Shown: positions 21,135 to 33,532 of the stretch, piece after piece
Position numbering within the stretch: the first letter of the stretch is position 1
Layout: each line of letters starts with the position of its first letter
From: Labia minor
Lineage: Eukaryota; Arthropoda; Insecta; Dermaptera; Spongiphoridae
Assembly (NCBI GenBank): GCA_963082975.1
Contig: OY720345.1
Location: forward strand, 55,782,528-55,846,527
Length of the DNA stretch: 64,000 nucleotides
Reading direction: 5' to 3'
Program-made: the position numbers and the translations under genes
The notes under the pieces: generated by a model
Told to the model about the DNA's origin: nothing
The model's database searches: none
What the model saw: only the letters and a program-made list of their open reading frames with translations

Positions 21135-21355
21135 TATTTTGACATAGTTAAGGTTTTAAAAGCGAGAAGGCTGCGATGGGCAGGGCAAATAGTTAGCATG
21201 GCAGAGGAAAAAATTGCGAAAAATATATTGGTGGGGTGAGAGAGATGGGAAAAAGTAGGTGTTGGATGCTTATACTCGGGATACTTGGATAAATTTGGTG
21301 GCTGCGGCCAAGAACTTTCTAGTTCCCTAGAGCCACAGACATAGAAAGATGAAGA
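21135..21355 (+). pseudogene. LINE ORF2 tail fragment
   Basis: The plus-strand frame contains KARRLRWAGQIVSMAEEK, matching the RRLRWAGH(V)xRM signature found after the reverse transcriptase in many invertebrate LINEs. After a stop, other frames give NLVAAAKNFLVP, the usual C-terminal ending. The homologous tail at 26.4-27.0 kb is on the opposite strand. Confidence 0.65.
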
Positions 21356-21429
21356 GTTGAATATATTTTTAAAATCAATATATAATGAATGTATGATTTC
21401 AAGAAAATTCTACTTTATTTAAAATATCT

Positions 21430-21790
21430 TTTTACCGACCGACGATAGTAAGGGAGGTATTGTTTTCACACCAAATTTCACATGTGGAGATTTTTACATA
21501 TCTCCACGAATCATGCATTTTCTTAACAGAAAAAAGTATTTTTAGCATGTCTGTCCGTCCGTATAGATGTGTACAGCCTGAACGGCTGAACGGATTTTGA
21601 TGAAATTTGGTATATTTACTTAATGCATCGGTGGGATGAATTGATCAACTTTTGGTGCAAATCCGGAAACCGGAAGTGGTAGTATTAGCGATCGACGATA
21701 GGAAGGGAAGGGTTATTTTCATACCAAATTTCACAGGAGGAGATTTTTTACATATCATCACACGAATCATTCACTTTGCATTGGTTTTAT
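21430..21790. repeat. Helitron/Helentron-like internal sequence with partial duplication
   Basis: The phrase 'gacgatag' ... 'accaaatttcaca' ... 'ggagattttt' occurs twice (about 21438 and 21692). Between the copies lies 'gtccgtccg' ... 'ctgaacggattttgatgaaatttggta'. This phrase is widespread in invertebrate Helitron-like non-autonomous elements and resembles one in the HINE copies here. No termini were found. Confidence 0.45.
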
Positions 21791-21859
21791 CCTCGAGAAA
21801 CATCATCTTTATTAGTTTTTTCTTAATTTAAAATTATATGACGTCATCCAGTCATTCAT

Positions 21860-22949
21860 TACGTCACAGCCTGGTCTTACATATATATTATAAACAAAAT
21901 AAAATTAAAAATATTTGTTCTATCCATATCTGTTTTTTATTACATTTAAATTTATTATTTATTTATGTAAAATTATTTGAAATTGTTACCGTCGGTCGGT
22001 TCGGACCTGGCCATAGGTCAACTTATTTTATCTTATTAGGAATCCATTATTATATTAGCAAGATAAAAAGTAGTTTTAAATTATTTGAATTAACGAAAAC
22101 AATGTTTTTTACGGAAATATAATACAAAGATTTTAGACAAATTATCCCCTTTATATTAATTTGTTATTATTTATTAAATTAATTTATTATTTATTTATTA
22201 AATTTATGAATCCATTGTATTTAAAAAGAATATAAAAATGTTGAATAGTAATTAATATTCCAGGTTGGGTGTCGATATAATATTTTGATTAATAATTAAT
22301 GGCTTGTTGGATGCCAATTGATAAATAGGTTGATAAATAATTAATGGTCCACGTTGGGTAGTCAATATAATAGTTGGATAATAATTAAAATATTATGAAT
22401 TTATATATATATGTATATATTTGTTTGTAAAAGAATAGTAAAAGAAACACAAAATAAAAAGCATTGGTTAAACGCTTGATTCGACGACCCTCGAGGGATC
22501 TGCCTGCCAAGTGCATCGATATTTAAAAATAATAAAATAAATAATAAATTTCAAAAAAAAGAAATTTTTTGATTTGTTTTGACGTTAAATTTTTTGTTCA
22601 TTTTATTTTATCTATTTTTTTTGAAAATTGTTACATATTATTATCATTTATGATATTTTAAAAACAATTTATTTCTTTAATTAATATTCATTTAAAATGA
22701 TAATTAAAGAATATCTTATTCAAAATAAATTATTGAATAAATTTGATTTAATATTATTAAATAGAAATAGAAAAAAGTCAGTTTTATTTCCAAATAAATA
22801 ATTTTTTAATTCCCAAAAGCTGCAAAGCACTTTTTTTCTTTAGTTTGTTTTATAACCACTTGGAGCGCTAAACAGTGTTTCAAAAATTAACATTGAGTGT
22901 CCGGTCTGTTAAAAATGGTATGATACATTTGATAATAGTTATTTAATAT
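21860..22949. other. AT-rich spacer
   Basis: No gene seen. The block near 22250-22380 contains an imperfect duplication (gttgggtgtcgatataat / gttgggtagtcaatataat). Confidence 0.4.
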
Positions 22950-23756
22950 AAGACACTGTCTTACTTTCTTTTTTGGTCCAAAATACGCGGTAGGGCTTAT
23001 TTTCGGGGAAGGGCAAAAATAAAAGTATTATAGGAAAAATTCGGTGAATAGGCGCTTACGTTAGCAGGAGTTAAGTCGGTGGACCTGGCTGTGACGGGAC
23101 GGAGCATGCGTGTGGCGGAGATGGGAGAATGGCGGGTATTCTGGAGTATTGTGTGGTAGAGATTGGTGTGTGGAGTTGGCGCGCGCGCGAATAAACGATT
23201 TTTAATATCCTGCAATTTATTTTGAGTCTAACAGTATACTTATATATGTATTTTTATTTAATATACAGAAATTTATATTTATTCAATTACAGTCATGACA
23301 TCTTCTTCTGGAACATCGTCATAAATACAATTCTGAATTATATTCTGATTTTCTTCCAAATTCATTTCCTGTTGAATCATTGGTCCAAATCTCTCATGTC
23401 TTGCGATATAGCTATCGTTAAATGAATACTCCTTGTCTAAGTAGCCTGTTCGTAGTGCATCGGAAACATCGTTATCAGTTATTTTGTCCCATGAATTTTT
23501 TACCCAATTAACAACCTCTTGTAAGGCTGGTTTTGTAAAATTACCTCGTTGATTTCTCACCATTCTGTTTTCAATATATTCATTGATTTCCTTCCGCAAA
23601 TGATCCTTGAATGCCTTGTTGATTGCAATGTCAAGTGTCTGGAGGTAACTATAACTAGGGTTATTTTCGGGGGAGGGCTTATATTACAAAAAGTTCCGAA
23701 AATCACGATAGGGCTTATTTTCGGAGGATGTCCTATTTTCGGAAAAAGACGCTAGT
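22950..23756 (-). mobile_element. Degenerate pogo-like element
   Basis: Both sides hold the words 'agggcttattttcgg', once near 22990 and twice near 23660-23720, typical of the ends of small pogo-like elements. The interior has a GC-rich stretch (23040-23200) of unknown nature and a pogo transposase end. Exact borders were not resolved. Confidence 0.5.
23279..23599 (-). pseudogene. Pogo/Tigger-like transposase C-terminal fragment
   Basis: The 106-codon frame reads LQEVVNWVKNSWDKI, then VSDALRTGYLDKEYSF, and ends in a short acidic tail. This is the pattern after the DDE core of pogo-family transposases (VVNWV..AW..I...I..SFK..G). No catalytic residues remain. The start codon is arbitrary. Confidence 0.55.
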
Positions 23757-24061
23757 TGGTTTAGAAGCTTTTCGATAACGATCAAGGCATCTTTTTCTAA
23801 ACCCGCGAAGTGCGTAAATAACATTTAGAAGTTCTTCGAGATCAAATCAGCTTTAGGACATTTAAGGGATGTATATAATTCCATAGTTTTTAAGATATTT
23901 TTTTGATTTGTTCCTTTAAAATTATTACTTAGTTAATATTTATTTTAATAATTAGTTATAATTATTAATTATTTTTTTTCTCTAAAATATTTTAATTGAA
24001 ATTTCTTAATCATTTTGTAGTTTAATTTTTTGTTAACTCTATTAGTTAATTTTATATATTA

Positions 24062-24984
24062 GGTTGGGGAAAAAGAAATCCATTATTTTTTCGGTAGATG
24101 GCTGTAGTGATCGATATCTCCTAAATTATCGATCAAACAATTTCAAATTTATGCTCGTTGTCAAGGTAACAGTTCGCACTAAAAGAATTCGTTTGCAGTT
24201 TTTTGTTTTGTCCATTCAGTTCTGAGTTACACGGCGTTAAAGATGGAAGTAAACAAAGAAAATTCGGTACATTTTACAGTTTTTCTTTGATAAGGGCGAA
24301 AATGCAAGTCAGGCGGCTGAAAATGTGAATAGTGTTTATGGTCCCGATACTGTAACAGCTAATTACGCGCAATTTTGGTTTCGTCGATTCCGTTCGGGTA
24401 TTTTTGACGTTAAGGATGCCTCTCGCACAGGCAGGCCCGTCGTCGAAAATGTCGACAAAGTCAGTGAAATCATCGAAGTGGACCGGCATGTTAGTAGTCG
24501 TAGCATCGCCCAGGAGTTAAAGATCGACCACAAAACAGTTTTAAACCATTTGCACAAAGCTGGGTTTAAAAAAAAGCTGATGTTTGGGTGCCACACCAAT
24601 TAACACCAAAAAACATGATGGATCGAATTTCCATCTGCGAAGCCTTGGCCAAACGTAATGAAATCAACACATTTCTTAAACGGATGTTGACTGAGGATGA
24701 GAAATGGGTCACATACGACAACATTATGCGAAAGCGATCGTGGACAAAGCGTGTTTTAGTGATAAGAAATTGGCATCAAGGGAAGAGTGTGAAAATCAAT
24801 TGCTGGACTTTTTCGCTAATAAGGACCAAGACTTTTATGAGAGAGGCATAATGAAGCTACCATTGAAATGGCAACAAATTATATAACAAAATGGTGCATA
24901 TTTGACCTAAATCGGACAATGCAAAACATGTTAAATAAAGTCTTGAAGTTCACGTAAAAATAATGGATTTCTTTTTCCCAAACC
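24062..24984 (+). mobile_element. Mariner element with internal deletion
   Basis: It is flanked by TA (24060-24061 and 24985-24986). Terminal inverted repeats of about 29 bp, ggttggggaaaaagaaatcc and its counterpart, differ at one position. At 923 bp it is shorter than the usual roughly 1.3 kb because part of the catalytic region is missing. Confidence 0.92.
24243..24886 (+). pseudogene. Mariner transposase, frameshifted and deleted
   Basis: The N-terminal part carries the paired helix-turn-helix region (FRSGIFDVKDASRTGRP, then VLNHLHKAGFKKKL) and the linker (VPHQLTPKNM). The first catalytic D lies in MLTEDEKWVTYDN. Soon after, the sequence jumps to the extreme C-terminus (LLDFFANKDQDFYERGI), so the second and third catalytic positions are lost. 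There are at least two further frame changes (near 24290 and 24590). It could only act as a substrate or as a defective DNA-binding product. Confidence 0.85.
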
Positions 24985-25349
24985 TATTATATATTTTTTT
25001 AAATCTATTTTCTGTTTTTTTATTTATTTTCGTGTTTATTTTTTATTAAATTACTAATTTATATTTATTTATTTATTTTTATGTTAAATTTTCCGATAGT
25101 TTTATAATTTAAAGCACACGGTCAAACATTTGAATTCGTTTGAGTTCATGCATGGAATGCTCTATGTAGCTTTTTCTAGGGTTAAGAATGGAAAAAGCCT
25201 CAAGATTCTCTTACCACCAGAGAATGAATGTTATACCCGAAATGTTGTCTGGAAAGTGGCATTAAATTAATATGTATATACACAAACACCAAATGGGGTT
25301 GTGATGCGTAATATATGACACTGTATCCTGTTAGTGTGACTTAGCCTCT

Positions 25350-25720
25350 CCTACTCAATTCCGACTTTCACCTCCTCGGTGGTGTTCCCCGGTAACCTGA
25401 GCAACCCTGTGGAAGATCGTGGTAACCAATCCCGGTGGGAAGCATGGTCAGGGCTGACGAAAGCGGAAGAATTGGCCCTCCGAAGAATAGCGGGTTGGGA
25501 GCGAGTCTAACTACCTCTCCATGTAAAAAAAAAACATACTAATTGCACATGTACAAAAAGCCTCGGAACCCAGACTGATCAAAAGATGAGGACTAAAAGG
25601 AAATGATTTAAGAATTGCGACATAGAACGTGAGACCACTAGGTAGCATAGGCGAAACTGAAAGTGTGACTGGGGTTTTAGTGGGTGAAAGCTCCACACTA
25701 GATCTTTCCTCTAACACACT
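25350..25720 (+). pseudogene. LINE 5' region with endonuclease start
   Basis: The plus strand from about 25604 reads DLRIAT, a stop, then NVRPLGSIGETES; living copies of this endonuclease have W at the stop position. This is the start of an RTE/CR1-like LINE endonuclease. The GC-richer stretch before it (25350-25505) is probably LINE 5' sequence, interrupted by an A-run at 25524. The coding part ends in an AT microsatellite. Confidence 0.55.
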
Positions 25721-25754
25721 ATTAAAAAAAATATATATATATATTATATATTTA

Positions 25755-25835
25755 TGCATTATTGAGGACCACAAGTTCCATTCATTTTAATCAGATTGAT
25801 GCAATGATGTAACATTTAATATTTAAAGAATTAAA
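25755..25835 (+). repeat. Partial copy of the 20.37-kb repeat
   Basis: The words 'attattgagga', 'cagattgatgcaatgatg' and 'aacatttaat' match 20366-20440 and, inverted, 18785-18862. Confidence 0.6.
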
Positions 25836-26394
25836 GAATTTTTTTTTAAAGCGATAAAAATACATATAAAATAAATAAATACTTTTTCTTAATATTTTAC
25901 ATTTATAAAATTTGGCGGCATATTTTGAAAATCTCGCGGCACACAAAAATGCCGCGGCACAGTGGTTGAGAATCACTACATTAGATTGTTAAATTAATCA
26001 TAACTCATAACCATATCATAATTATAAAAAAATTGTTCAAAGAGCGAAATAATTTGTACACAGTATAAAGATAGAATAGTTAACTTTTCTGAGATAAACA
26101 ATGTATTTGACGTAAATGTCGTCCATGATATCAGCAACGATATTCGTCTCACCGACTATCCCTATGTGTGTGTGTTAGTGTTAGTACTCTTTGCATCCAC
26201 AAGAGGTGCGAATTTAAAAAAAATTATGTGTGCCATTATTTAAATTCAAATTATATTTGTTTTTATAATAAATATAATAATTTTATTTGTTCTTTTATTT
26301 CATAGATCTGAATTTGTATAGAATAATTATTAATTAAAATTATTAATTAATTAATTGATAATTCTATAGAAACTGTTAAGTTATATTTAATAGT

Positions 26395-26990
26395 GATATC
26401 TTTAAAAATTGAAAGATCTATCTTTGTGGGTCCACGGAACTCGAAATTGTTTGGCCGCAGTAACATCATTTCTCCAAGTGTCCCTATTCTGAGCTGCACA
26501 CATCTAACTAGTATTTTCTCCCATCTCTCTCACGCTCTTTTCGACATTGTCCGCACCACAGACCATCCGTTACCGCACATCTCGTCCTTGGTCTTCTAAA
26601 CGAACATTTCCCAACAAATATATTTTTCTCCTGCCCAACACAACCTTCTCAATTTTATGACCCTAACTGGAGATGCATAGAGGTCATGCAATTATTCCTC
26701 GTTATGCAGTCTACGCCATTTCCTGGTGACCTCATCTTTCTTTGGCCCATAAACGCCTCGAATACTCTAAATCTACTCTCATCTCCTAAGGTCATAGACC
26801 ACACCTCACACCCATAGAATATAACCAGCAAAATAATTGTTTTATATAATTAATTTTGATTCCCTTTGATAACAATTTTGACGAGAGAATCCCCTTTTCT
26901 GCATGATATCAGGCGCTACCCGCGATAGCAACCTCAATTTAAATAAATTTTTCTCGTATATTATTACCCTTCGTAATTACTGAACCTAAG
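26395..26990 (-). pseudogene. LINE ORF2 C-terminal pseudogene
   Basis: Minus-strand frames give YGCEVWSMTL, then RKWRRLHNEELHDLY, RVIKLRRLCWAGE and finally RDTW with a VTAAK-like end. These are the recurring landmarks of the C-terminal region of a very common invertebrate LINE family. Several frame changes break it. It appears to be the same family as the fragment at 21.1 kb. Confidence 0.7.
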
Positions 26991-27033
26991 TATTTATTCT
27001 ATTCATTTTACAATTCTTCGTCGCTCTTCACAT

Positions 27034-27681
27034 CTAGACGGGGGCTCCGCCCCCTGTACCCCCGAGTGGTACATAGTATTTGGTTGAAAGTAGTAAAAGG
27101 TTTTCATTAAATTCAATTTTATCAGAAAATTTTAAAAGTTTCCAAGCAGGTTTTAAATTATGTACTAATTGCAAATGTTTTATCATTTGTGATTTAAAAT
27201 AAAAAAATTTATTGCAATCGGGGAACAAACATTTGGAGTGTTTCGAGTATTTAAAATAAATAGAATTAGTAGAAGTAGAAGGAATAGAATTAGTAGAAGT
27301 AGAAGGAATAGAAATAGATGTAGAAGGAATAGAATTAGTAGAAGTAGAAGGAATAGAAATAGATGTAGAAGGAATAGAAATAGATGTAGAAGGGATAGAA
27401 ATAGATGTAGAAGGGATAGAAATAGATGTAGAAGGAATAGAATTAGAAGAAGAAGGAATAGATATAGTAATAGATTGCCCTAGACCGCTATCAGGTACAT
27501 TACAGCCCAATAACTTATGTTTATAAAAACTTTTCCTGTTTTGGTAAATCTGGTAACATTTCTGACATATTCTAGGGTAAGAAATGACACCGTCTAATAA
27601 CCAAAGAATAACAGTGAAAAAGATAAAAAGGATAAGAAAAACTAAATTAATAAAAAAGATAGGGATATACATTGAGGACAT
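27034..27681 (-). CDS. Unrecognised protein: membrane segment, zinc fingers, SIPSTS repeats
   Basis: A 215-codon frame. Residues about 5-33 are strongly hydrophobic (FFINLVFLILFIFF), like a signal anchor. A Cys/His motif follows (CQKCYQIYQNRKSFYKHKLLGC). Then come about ten tandem S-I-P-S-T-S type repeats, encoded by an 18-24-bp minisatellite (27250-27470). A second finger, CLFPDCNKFFYFKSQMIKHLQLVH in outline (C-x4-C-x12-H), comes next, and the frame ends in GGTGGG. I do not recognise it. The C2H2-like spacing suggests nucleic-acid binding, which sits oddly with a membrane anchor. It may be part of a mobile element, or a chance frame. Confidence 0.4.
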   Translation of the reverse strand: MSSMYIPIFFINLVFLILFIFFTVILWLLDGVISYPRICQKCYQIYQNRKSFYKHKLLGCNVPDSGLGQSITISIPSSSNSIPSTSISIPSTSISIPSTSISIPSTSISIPSTSTNSIPSTSISIPSTSTNSIPSTSTNSIYFKYSKHSKCLFPDCNKFFYFKSQMIKHLQLVHNLKPAWKLLKFSDKIEFNENLLLLSTKYYVPLGGTGGGAPV

Positions 27682-28772
27682 TCTAAAAAAAAAAAAAAAA
27701 AAAAAAAATTAATTAATATAAGAATGATTATTAGTTGGTAAATAAAAAATAACCAAAATAATTTGATACACAAACCTTGCCCACGAAAAAGAAAATAAAT
27801 AAATAAATAAATAATAACATATGTTCATAATTACCAAATTAACTGCAAATTATAAAGAAATCCAAAAAAAAAAATTAATGGTTAACCTTAGAGGTAGCTT
27901 ATTTAGAAATGCCTAAAAAAAAAATCTGATTTAATATATTCACCAAATTAGTATTCAAGCTAAAGAAAATAAATAAATAGACTAGAATAATTAATTGAAT
28001 AATAATGAATATAAACTGTAAAAAGAATATCTGATAAAAACTAAAAATTTTACAGAATTAAAAGCAGAATATTGAAATGTTTGAAATTAGATAATTTTAA
28101 TTTTGATTAATTTAAAAAGATTAAATAAATAATAACATTTGTTCATAATTACCAAATTATATTATAAAAGCAATCCAAAAAAAAATATGGTATAAGAATA
28201 ATAAGAATAAAATAAGAAATTTAAAAGGTTAAAAGGGAATAAATGTTTGCAAAAAGATATTTTTAATTTTGATTAATGCAAAAAGATTAAAACAAATAAT
28301 AAGATATGTTCATATTTACGATTAAACTTAATTTAAATTCTTAGATTAAATATATTTTAATAAATTAACAATTTCCAATATGCTTACCTTTAAAATGAAT
28401 GAATGAATGAATATGTAAGAAGTCAGAAAGGAATCTAGAGAAATAATTTATATTTTGATTGCTAAGTTCGGAATCGATAAATAACATATTTTATCGTTGC
28501 TGATACCATGGAAGACATAGACGTCAAATACATTGTTTATCTCAGAAAAGTTCAAAAATTAAAAAATTAACTTAATGAAAGACAAAGTAACACTTGGAAA
28601 TTTGATTTTTGTTATTCATATATTATTATTTGAATTTTAATTAAAAATAATATATGTTAAATCTATAAAGATTATTAAAGGAAATTTTCAAAATTTCTTA
28701 TTTCACTTGATCACGTTAATTTCTCTTATAAAAAAAGTTATTTTTTTACACTTCTACCAAACCTCTCAGTAA
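27682..28772. other. AT-rich region
   Basis: A poly-A run at about 27688-27708 directly precedes the ORF start on the other strand. A 'gaat' microsatellite lies near 28398-28412. The block 'ataacatatgttcataattaccaaatta' recurs loosely at 27816, 28132 and 28302. No genes seen. Confidence 0.4.
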
Positions 28773-30172
28773 CAGTGGCGCAACTAGAATTTGATCCTGG
28801 GGGGGGGGGGGGGGGGGGTTTGACTAGCCGCGCCCCACCGGGGTCCCCCCGCCTTTTGCCTTTTTATTTGCCCATTTAGCCGTATCCATAGGATTAATTA
28901 AGAAAATTATTACAAAAATGAGGAATATAAAAATAATAATCCAATGTCTATAAACAACATTTATTTGAAAAAAAAAATATAAATATAAATATAAAAATAA
29001 ATATAAATATAAAAAATAGATAATATCAGATAACATATTAGAACAATAATTAATAAATATAAAAATAAATCACAAAAGATCACACTGCGACCGGGTCTGA
29101 GGATAGTCGATGTCCAACACAATTGATAAAAAATAAATTAATCTGGAACAAAAAAGACTTTTTTTTTTCTAACAATAAATATTAATACATGTATATCTAA
29201 TATACGTACCATCATTGATATATTATTTTAATCTAATGTCTATTCTTCTTGGTTTTTTGGCAAGCTCATCCAATATTTCCTCCGAAGAAATAGAAACATT
29301 AAAATGAATATTCATTAAGGCTAGCCCATTTAAACGGTCTTCGCCAGTACTGTTTCTTGTATAAGATTTTAAATGCTTAAGTGAGGAAAAGGACCTTTCA
29401 CAAGAGCAAGTCGTCACAGGTAGTGTATCCATTATTGTAATCAGATTATGTACCATAGGGAACATTTCAGGATTACATATATCTAATGCTTCAATGGAAT
29501 TTTTTAATTCTTTCCCTGAAATAAATTGATTCCAAAGAGTGAATTCTCCTTTTGTGGTTTCCCCATCTGGGACTAGGCCATAAAATTTTGCTAAATTTTC
29601 TAGGCTATCATCAAAAAAAATATCATCTTTAGCATTTATAAGCATCTGAAATGGGTTAAACCTTCATGTTTTAAAAATTTACTGTCCAAGGATTCGATTG
29701 TTTGCTCAAGAAAAGGGATAAAGATTGATCTTTTAAAATATTCTTCAATCGAATCACTTGGCACATTACTCCTCATTGTTTGTCGAGAACAAATTCTAGG
29801 TAGACTTAAAGGTATATTATTTTTGAGACAAATAACAGAAACTTTTTGAATATTACTGAAAAATGATTCTCAGAATCTTTCCGGATATTTTCAAGTGTAG
29901 ATTTAATATTTTTTGCACTATTAAGAGCATGACTTAAATCTATATTGATAGTTTGAAGAAATTTACTAAATGGTAAAGTGATTTCAAATACAGAGTTAGT
30001 GACAAATAAACTCATAAGAAAATCACTTTTACAAATAGCATTTGAGAGTAATTTAGCATCAGTTGCTGCTTTTTTTTAAGACCATTTACATATTTCATCT
30101 AAAGCATTAATCATAGGCTGAAATAATTCAATAAATGAAAGTAGAGAAGAGTGTCTTTCAATCCATCTAGTA

Positions 30173-30637
30173 CAGAGGTTCTTAAACTGTGGTCCGCGGA
30201 CCCCTGGGGGTCCGCGAAGCCTTTACTGGGGGTCCGCAAAGCCATCGTACAGATGCACGAGAAAATTATGAGTCAGTTAAAACTTTATTTAATATAAAAG
30301 GAGCGATGGGATGGCTTTGTGAGGAAACAGAGATCAAATACCCAAATTCAACGAAATGTGCAAGAAAACTATTGCTACCGTTTCCATCTTCATATTTAGC
30401 TGAATTTTCTTTCTTCAATATTATAATTTCTAATAAAATGTGTTCTACAATATGCAAAAAAATCGTTATTCACCAATCACTGTTAGAAATATTCAACATA
30501 TATCCTTGTTCTTATGAGATCGTAAACCAGAAATTAACTAATAAAATGACGTAAAGTACCTAAAGTTGGGATGGGGTCCGTCAAAAAAAATTTCTCCAAG
30601 TGGGGGTCCGCGGAGTACATAAGTTTAAGAACCTCTG
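30173..30637. mobile_element. Small hAT MITE inside the hAT transposase
   Basis: A 465-bp insert with 8-bp target duplication ATCTAGTA (30165-30172, 30638-30645). Terminal inverted repeats are cagaggttcttaaac and gtttaagaacctctg, with inner 'ggtccgcgga' words. The plus-strand ORF inside is not homologous to anything I recognise. Part of it, on the minus strand, looks like a scrap of a hAT-type gene. Confidence 0.92.
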
Positions 30638-33407
30638 ATCTAGTAGGACACATTCTTTTTAACTTTTCGGCTTTTGGTTTTTCATTTAATTTATCGATTT
30701 CTGCTTGAAGAACCCGTTGTCTCTTTGGAAAATGAAAAAAATTATATGCCATTTCAATAATTCCAAGACAATTTCTGATTTCTGCGATGGAACAGCCTTC
30801 AGAAAGAGACAGATTAAAATTATGAGAACAACAATGAACATAAATAGCTTTAGGATATCTTTTTTGAATGTGGGCTTGTGCACCTTTGTGCTCGCTCATG
30901 GAAGTGGCTCCATCATAGCCTTGACCTACAAGTTTTTCTGTTTCTAAGCCCATTTTCTCCATGGCAGAACAAATGGTTTCTGCAAGAACAACTCCAGTGG
31001 TTCCTGACAATGGGATGAAATGTAGAAATTCCTCAAAAATATTGTTCTCTACAAATCGTGCACAAAATGAGAGTTGTGTCACACCCACATGTCAGTTGTT
31101 TCATCACAAAGAATAGAAAAATATTTAGCTTTATTAATCCTATCTATTAATTTTTTTAGAATGATAGTATCCATCGAAAATATAATTTCATTTTGGATTT
31201 TCTAGCTCACATATGAAGCATTTGCTCCGGAAGATGAAAAATGATTTTTTAAAATATTGTCCCCTGCTTCAGCCCTGAATTTTAAAAGTGCCCTGAAATT
31301 TCCTTCCCCTTTTTGAAGAGGTTCTTCTAAATCAAAAAGAACTGAGTCTTGATGTCCTCTAAAAGGTAATCCCATCCGAGCAAGGAAGATAGCTGAATCA
31401 ATAATAGGTTTAAGACGCTGACGATTTTTTTCTATTTGGGATTTTAACCCTTGGTCAATAATTAATTCTATACTTTCTTGTGAACCTGAATAGGTTGCTA
31501 AAAAATTTACCGCTCTCTTTATAGAGTTCTTATGATATTCAGTCATGTCATGCTTTTTAAATTCTTCTTTCGCTTTTTTCCATTCTCGAAATGGAGTTTT
31601 TACCAGTTTTCCAGCATATGATGATTGGTGTCCAACTACGGTACTAAACATTGTACAATATTTGCAGTATGCTCCATCTTCAGAAGGGGAATAGACAAGC
31701 CATTTCCATTCCGCAAGCCATTTTAACTGGAATTTAAGATTTCTTTTATCAGATGATGGAAATTTAAAATATATATTTGGGATCCAGGGATTTTCTATAA
31801 TATCTTTTTTAGTGGAATCATCTACCTGAAAGATATAAAAAATAGCATTAGAAAATTCTTACAATACATTTAAATATAGGCATATATCACAACGAAAGAA
31901 ATATAAAGAAAAATATAATTTACTGGTTATGAAATTATTCTTTTCAATTTAAGATTAGGATTTAAAAATTTTTATTTTTTAAGAATATGTGTTAAATCAT
32001 AAAAATGAAAAGATTTACCTCTTTTCCAACATAAAATGCAATATCTCTCGATTTTATAATTGTACTGGTTCCTGTGGTGGTTTCATTTTTCAGAGGAAGC
32101 TTAAATTCTATAGTTGCATCAGAAACCTATAATTGGATAAAATAAAAAAAGCATATTAATATAAATTTATATTTCCTTAAGGGAATTTTTTTTATTTTCC
32201 TTTAAATTTTCTCTTGTAAATATATATGTATGAGAAAGTATTGCGTATACATATTTTTAGGTCCCCTGAGTTCAAAAAATAGTCTGTCTCAAGAACGAAA
32301 ATAACAAGGAGGTAAAATTTTATATTTAAGTTAGGTACCCCCCTGAGATATGAACAAAATCAGCATATGAATACTAGTACTTAACTGATGGATTTTTTCA
32401 AATATCTCAAAATTATTTCGTGAGATTTTGATTAAAATTCAAATTCATTAAGATTTTTTTAAAATTTAAATATTTAAAAAAGTTTTGTAAATGAAACACT
32501 GATTTTACAAAATCTGGCAAAAAAATTTAATTTTGTATTTTATTTACTCGTATTCACAGTTTTAGAAAGAAAATATTTTTTCCAGCTATAAGTAGATATC
32601 ATTTATAGCTTTCCTCATGAAATCATGATCTCCACTTTTCAGACGGTTCTAAATCCAAACCTGCCAAAAAAAATTTTGATCCGGCCGGCCGTTCGTTACC
32701 AAAATTAAGTCTAAACGAAATGAGATATCTTGGGATTTGATATTTAGATGTTTTTTTTGGAATGATGGGCGGGGATTGGATTGTTTTTGGACAAGATGGG
32801 ACCATAAGAGTAATGCTAGTTTAAAGAGGTGTCAAAACACATTTTATTGAATTTCTTTATAAATTCAGATTCTTATGAGAATTATCATACTATCGTATTA
32901 AATTTATAGGGAATCGCATTTACTAAAAGTTTCATTATATTCATTTTTACCTAAACTTAATAATAAATGAGTTATTTATAATAAACTACTTTAAGATGTC
33001 GAAAGCTTTTCGTCCGCCCGTAGTGGTAGGATACTTTGAAAAAATTAAACTTAAGAAAATTTAGAAAAAAATAGATTTTATGTGTGGGAACTGAAGCTCC
33101 CCCGAATACCCCCCCCCTGCCTCTTCCCTGGCTACGTGAAAAAATGAAATTCGATTTTAACCCATTGGTGACCAGATATCATGTAGATAAATAGGGTAAA
33201 GGCACTAGTGTTTGGCAGTCATAACTTTTTTTTCACTTTAACTCTTTCCCCTGAAGACCCATTCACTCCAAATAACTTGATGTTAAGGTTCAGGCTTAGC
33301 TGAGGGATTAATAAATTGCCAACAATTATTCCAAAAAGCTTTAATGAACAGAAATTAAAAAATTTTTCAAAATAAAAAAAAAAATCGGAAATTCTAGTGT
33401 TTGGCAG

Positions 33408-33502
33408 TTTTTTTCAGTCTTTGTCATAGAATGGTCTAGTGTTTGGCACTTTTTAAACTAGTGCCAAACACTAGACCATTCTATGACAAAGACTGAAAAA
33501 AA
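33408..33502. repeat. Perfect 43-bp inverted repeat (hairpin) in the Tigger element
   Basis: The arms 33408-33450 and 33460-33502 are perfect inverted copies with a 9-base loop. They contain the terminal motif 'ctagtgtttggcact'. Confidence 0.95.
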
Positions 33503-33532
33503 AACTTTACACCTTTACATTCACAAATACAT

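Larger units (their letters stand above)
26082..28552. mobile_element. Candidate 2.5-kb unit with 61-bp inverted repeats
   Basis: 26082-26142 and 28492-28552 are inverted copies over 61 bp with only a few mismatches, including 'ttctgagataaacaatgta' and 'tatcagcaacgata'. Between them are a LINE scrap (26.4-27.0 kb), one unusual protein frame (27034-27681) and AT-rich DNA. No target-site duplication was identified next to the arms. It may be a composite DNA element or two independent scraps in opposite orientation. Confidence 0.4.

Noticed and set aside
22997-23215. 72-codon minus-strand frame in a GC-rich patch
   Set aside because: No recognisable family; it lies within a degenerate pogo-like element and may be terminal sequence.
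27238-27483. Arginine-rich plus-strand frame (SRRNRNRCRR repeats)
   Set aside because: It is the antisense reading of the SIPSTS minisatellite.
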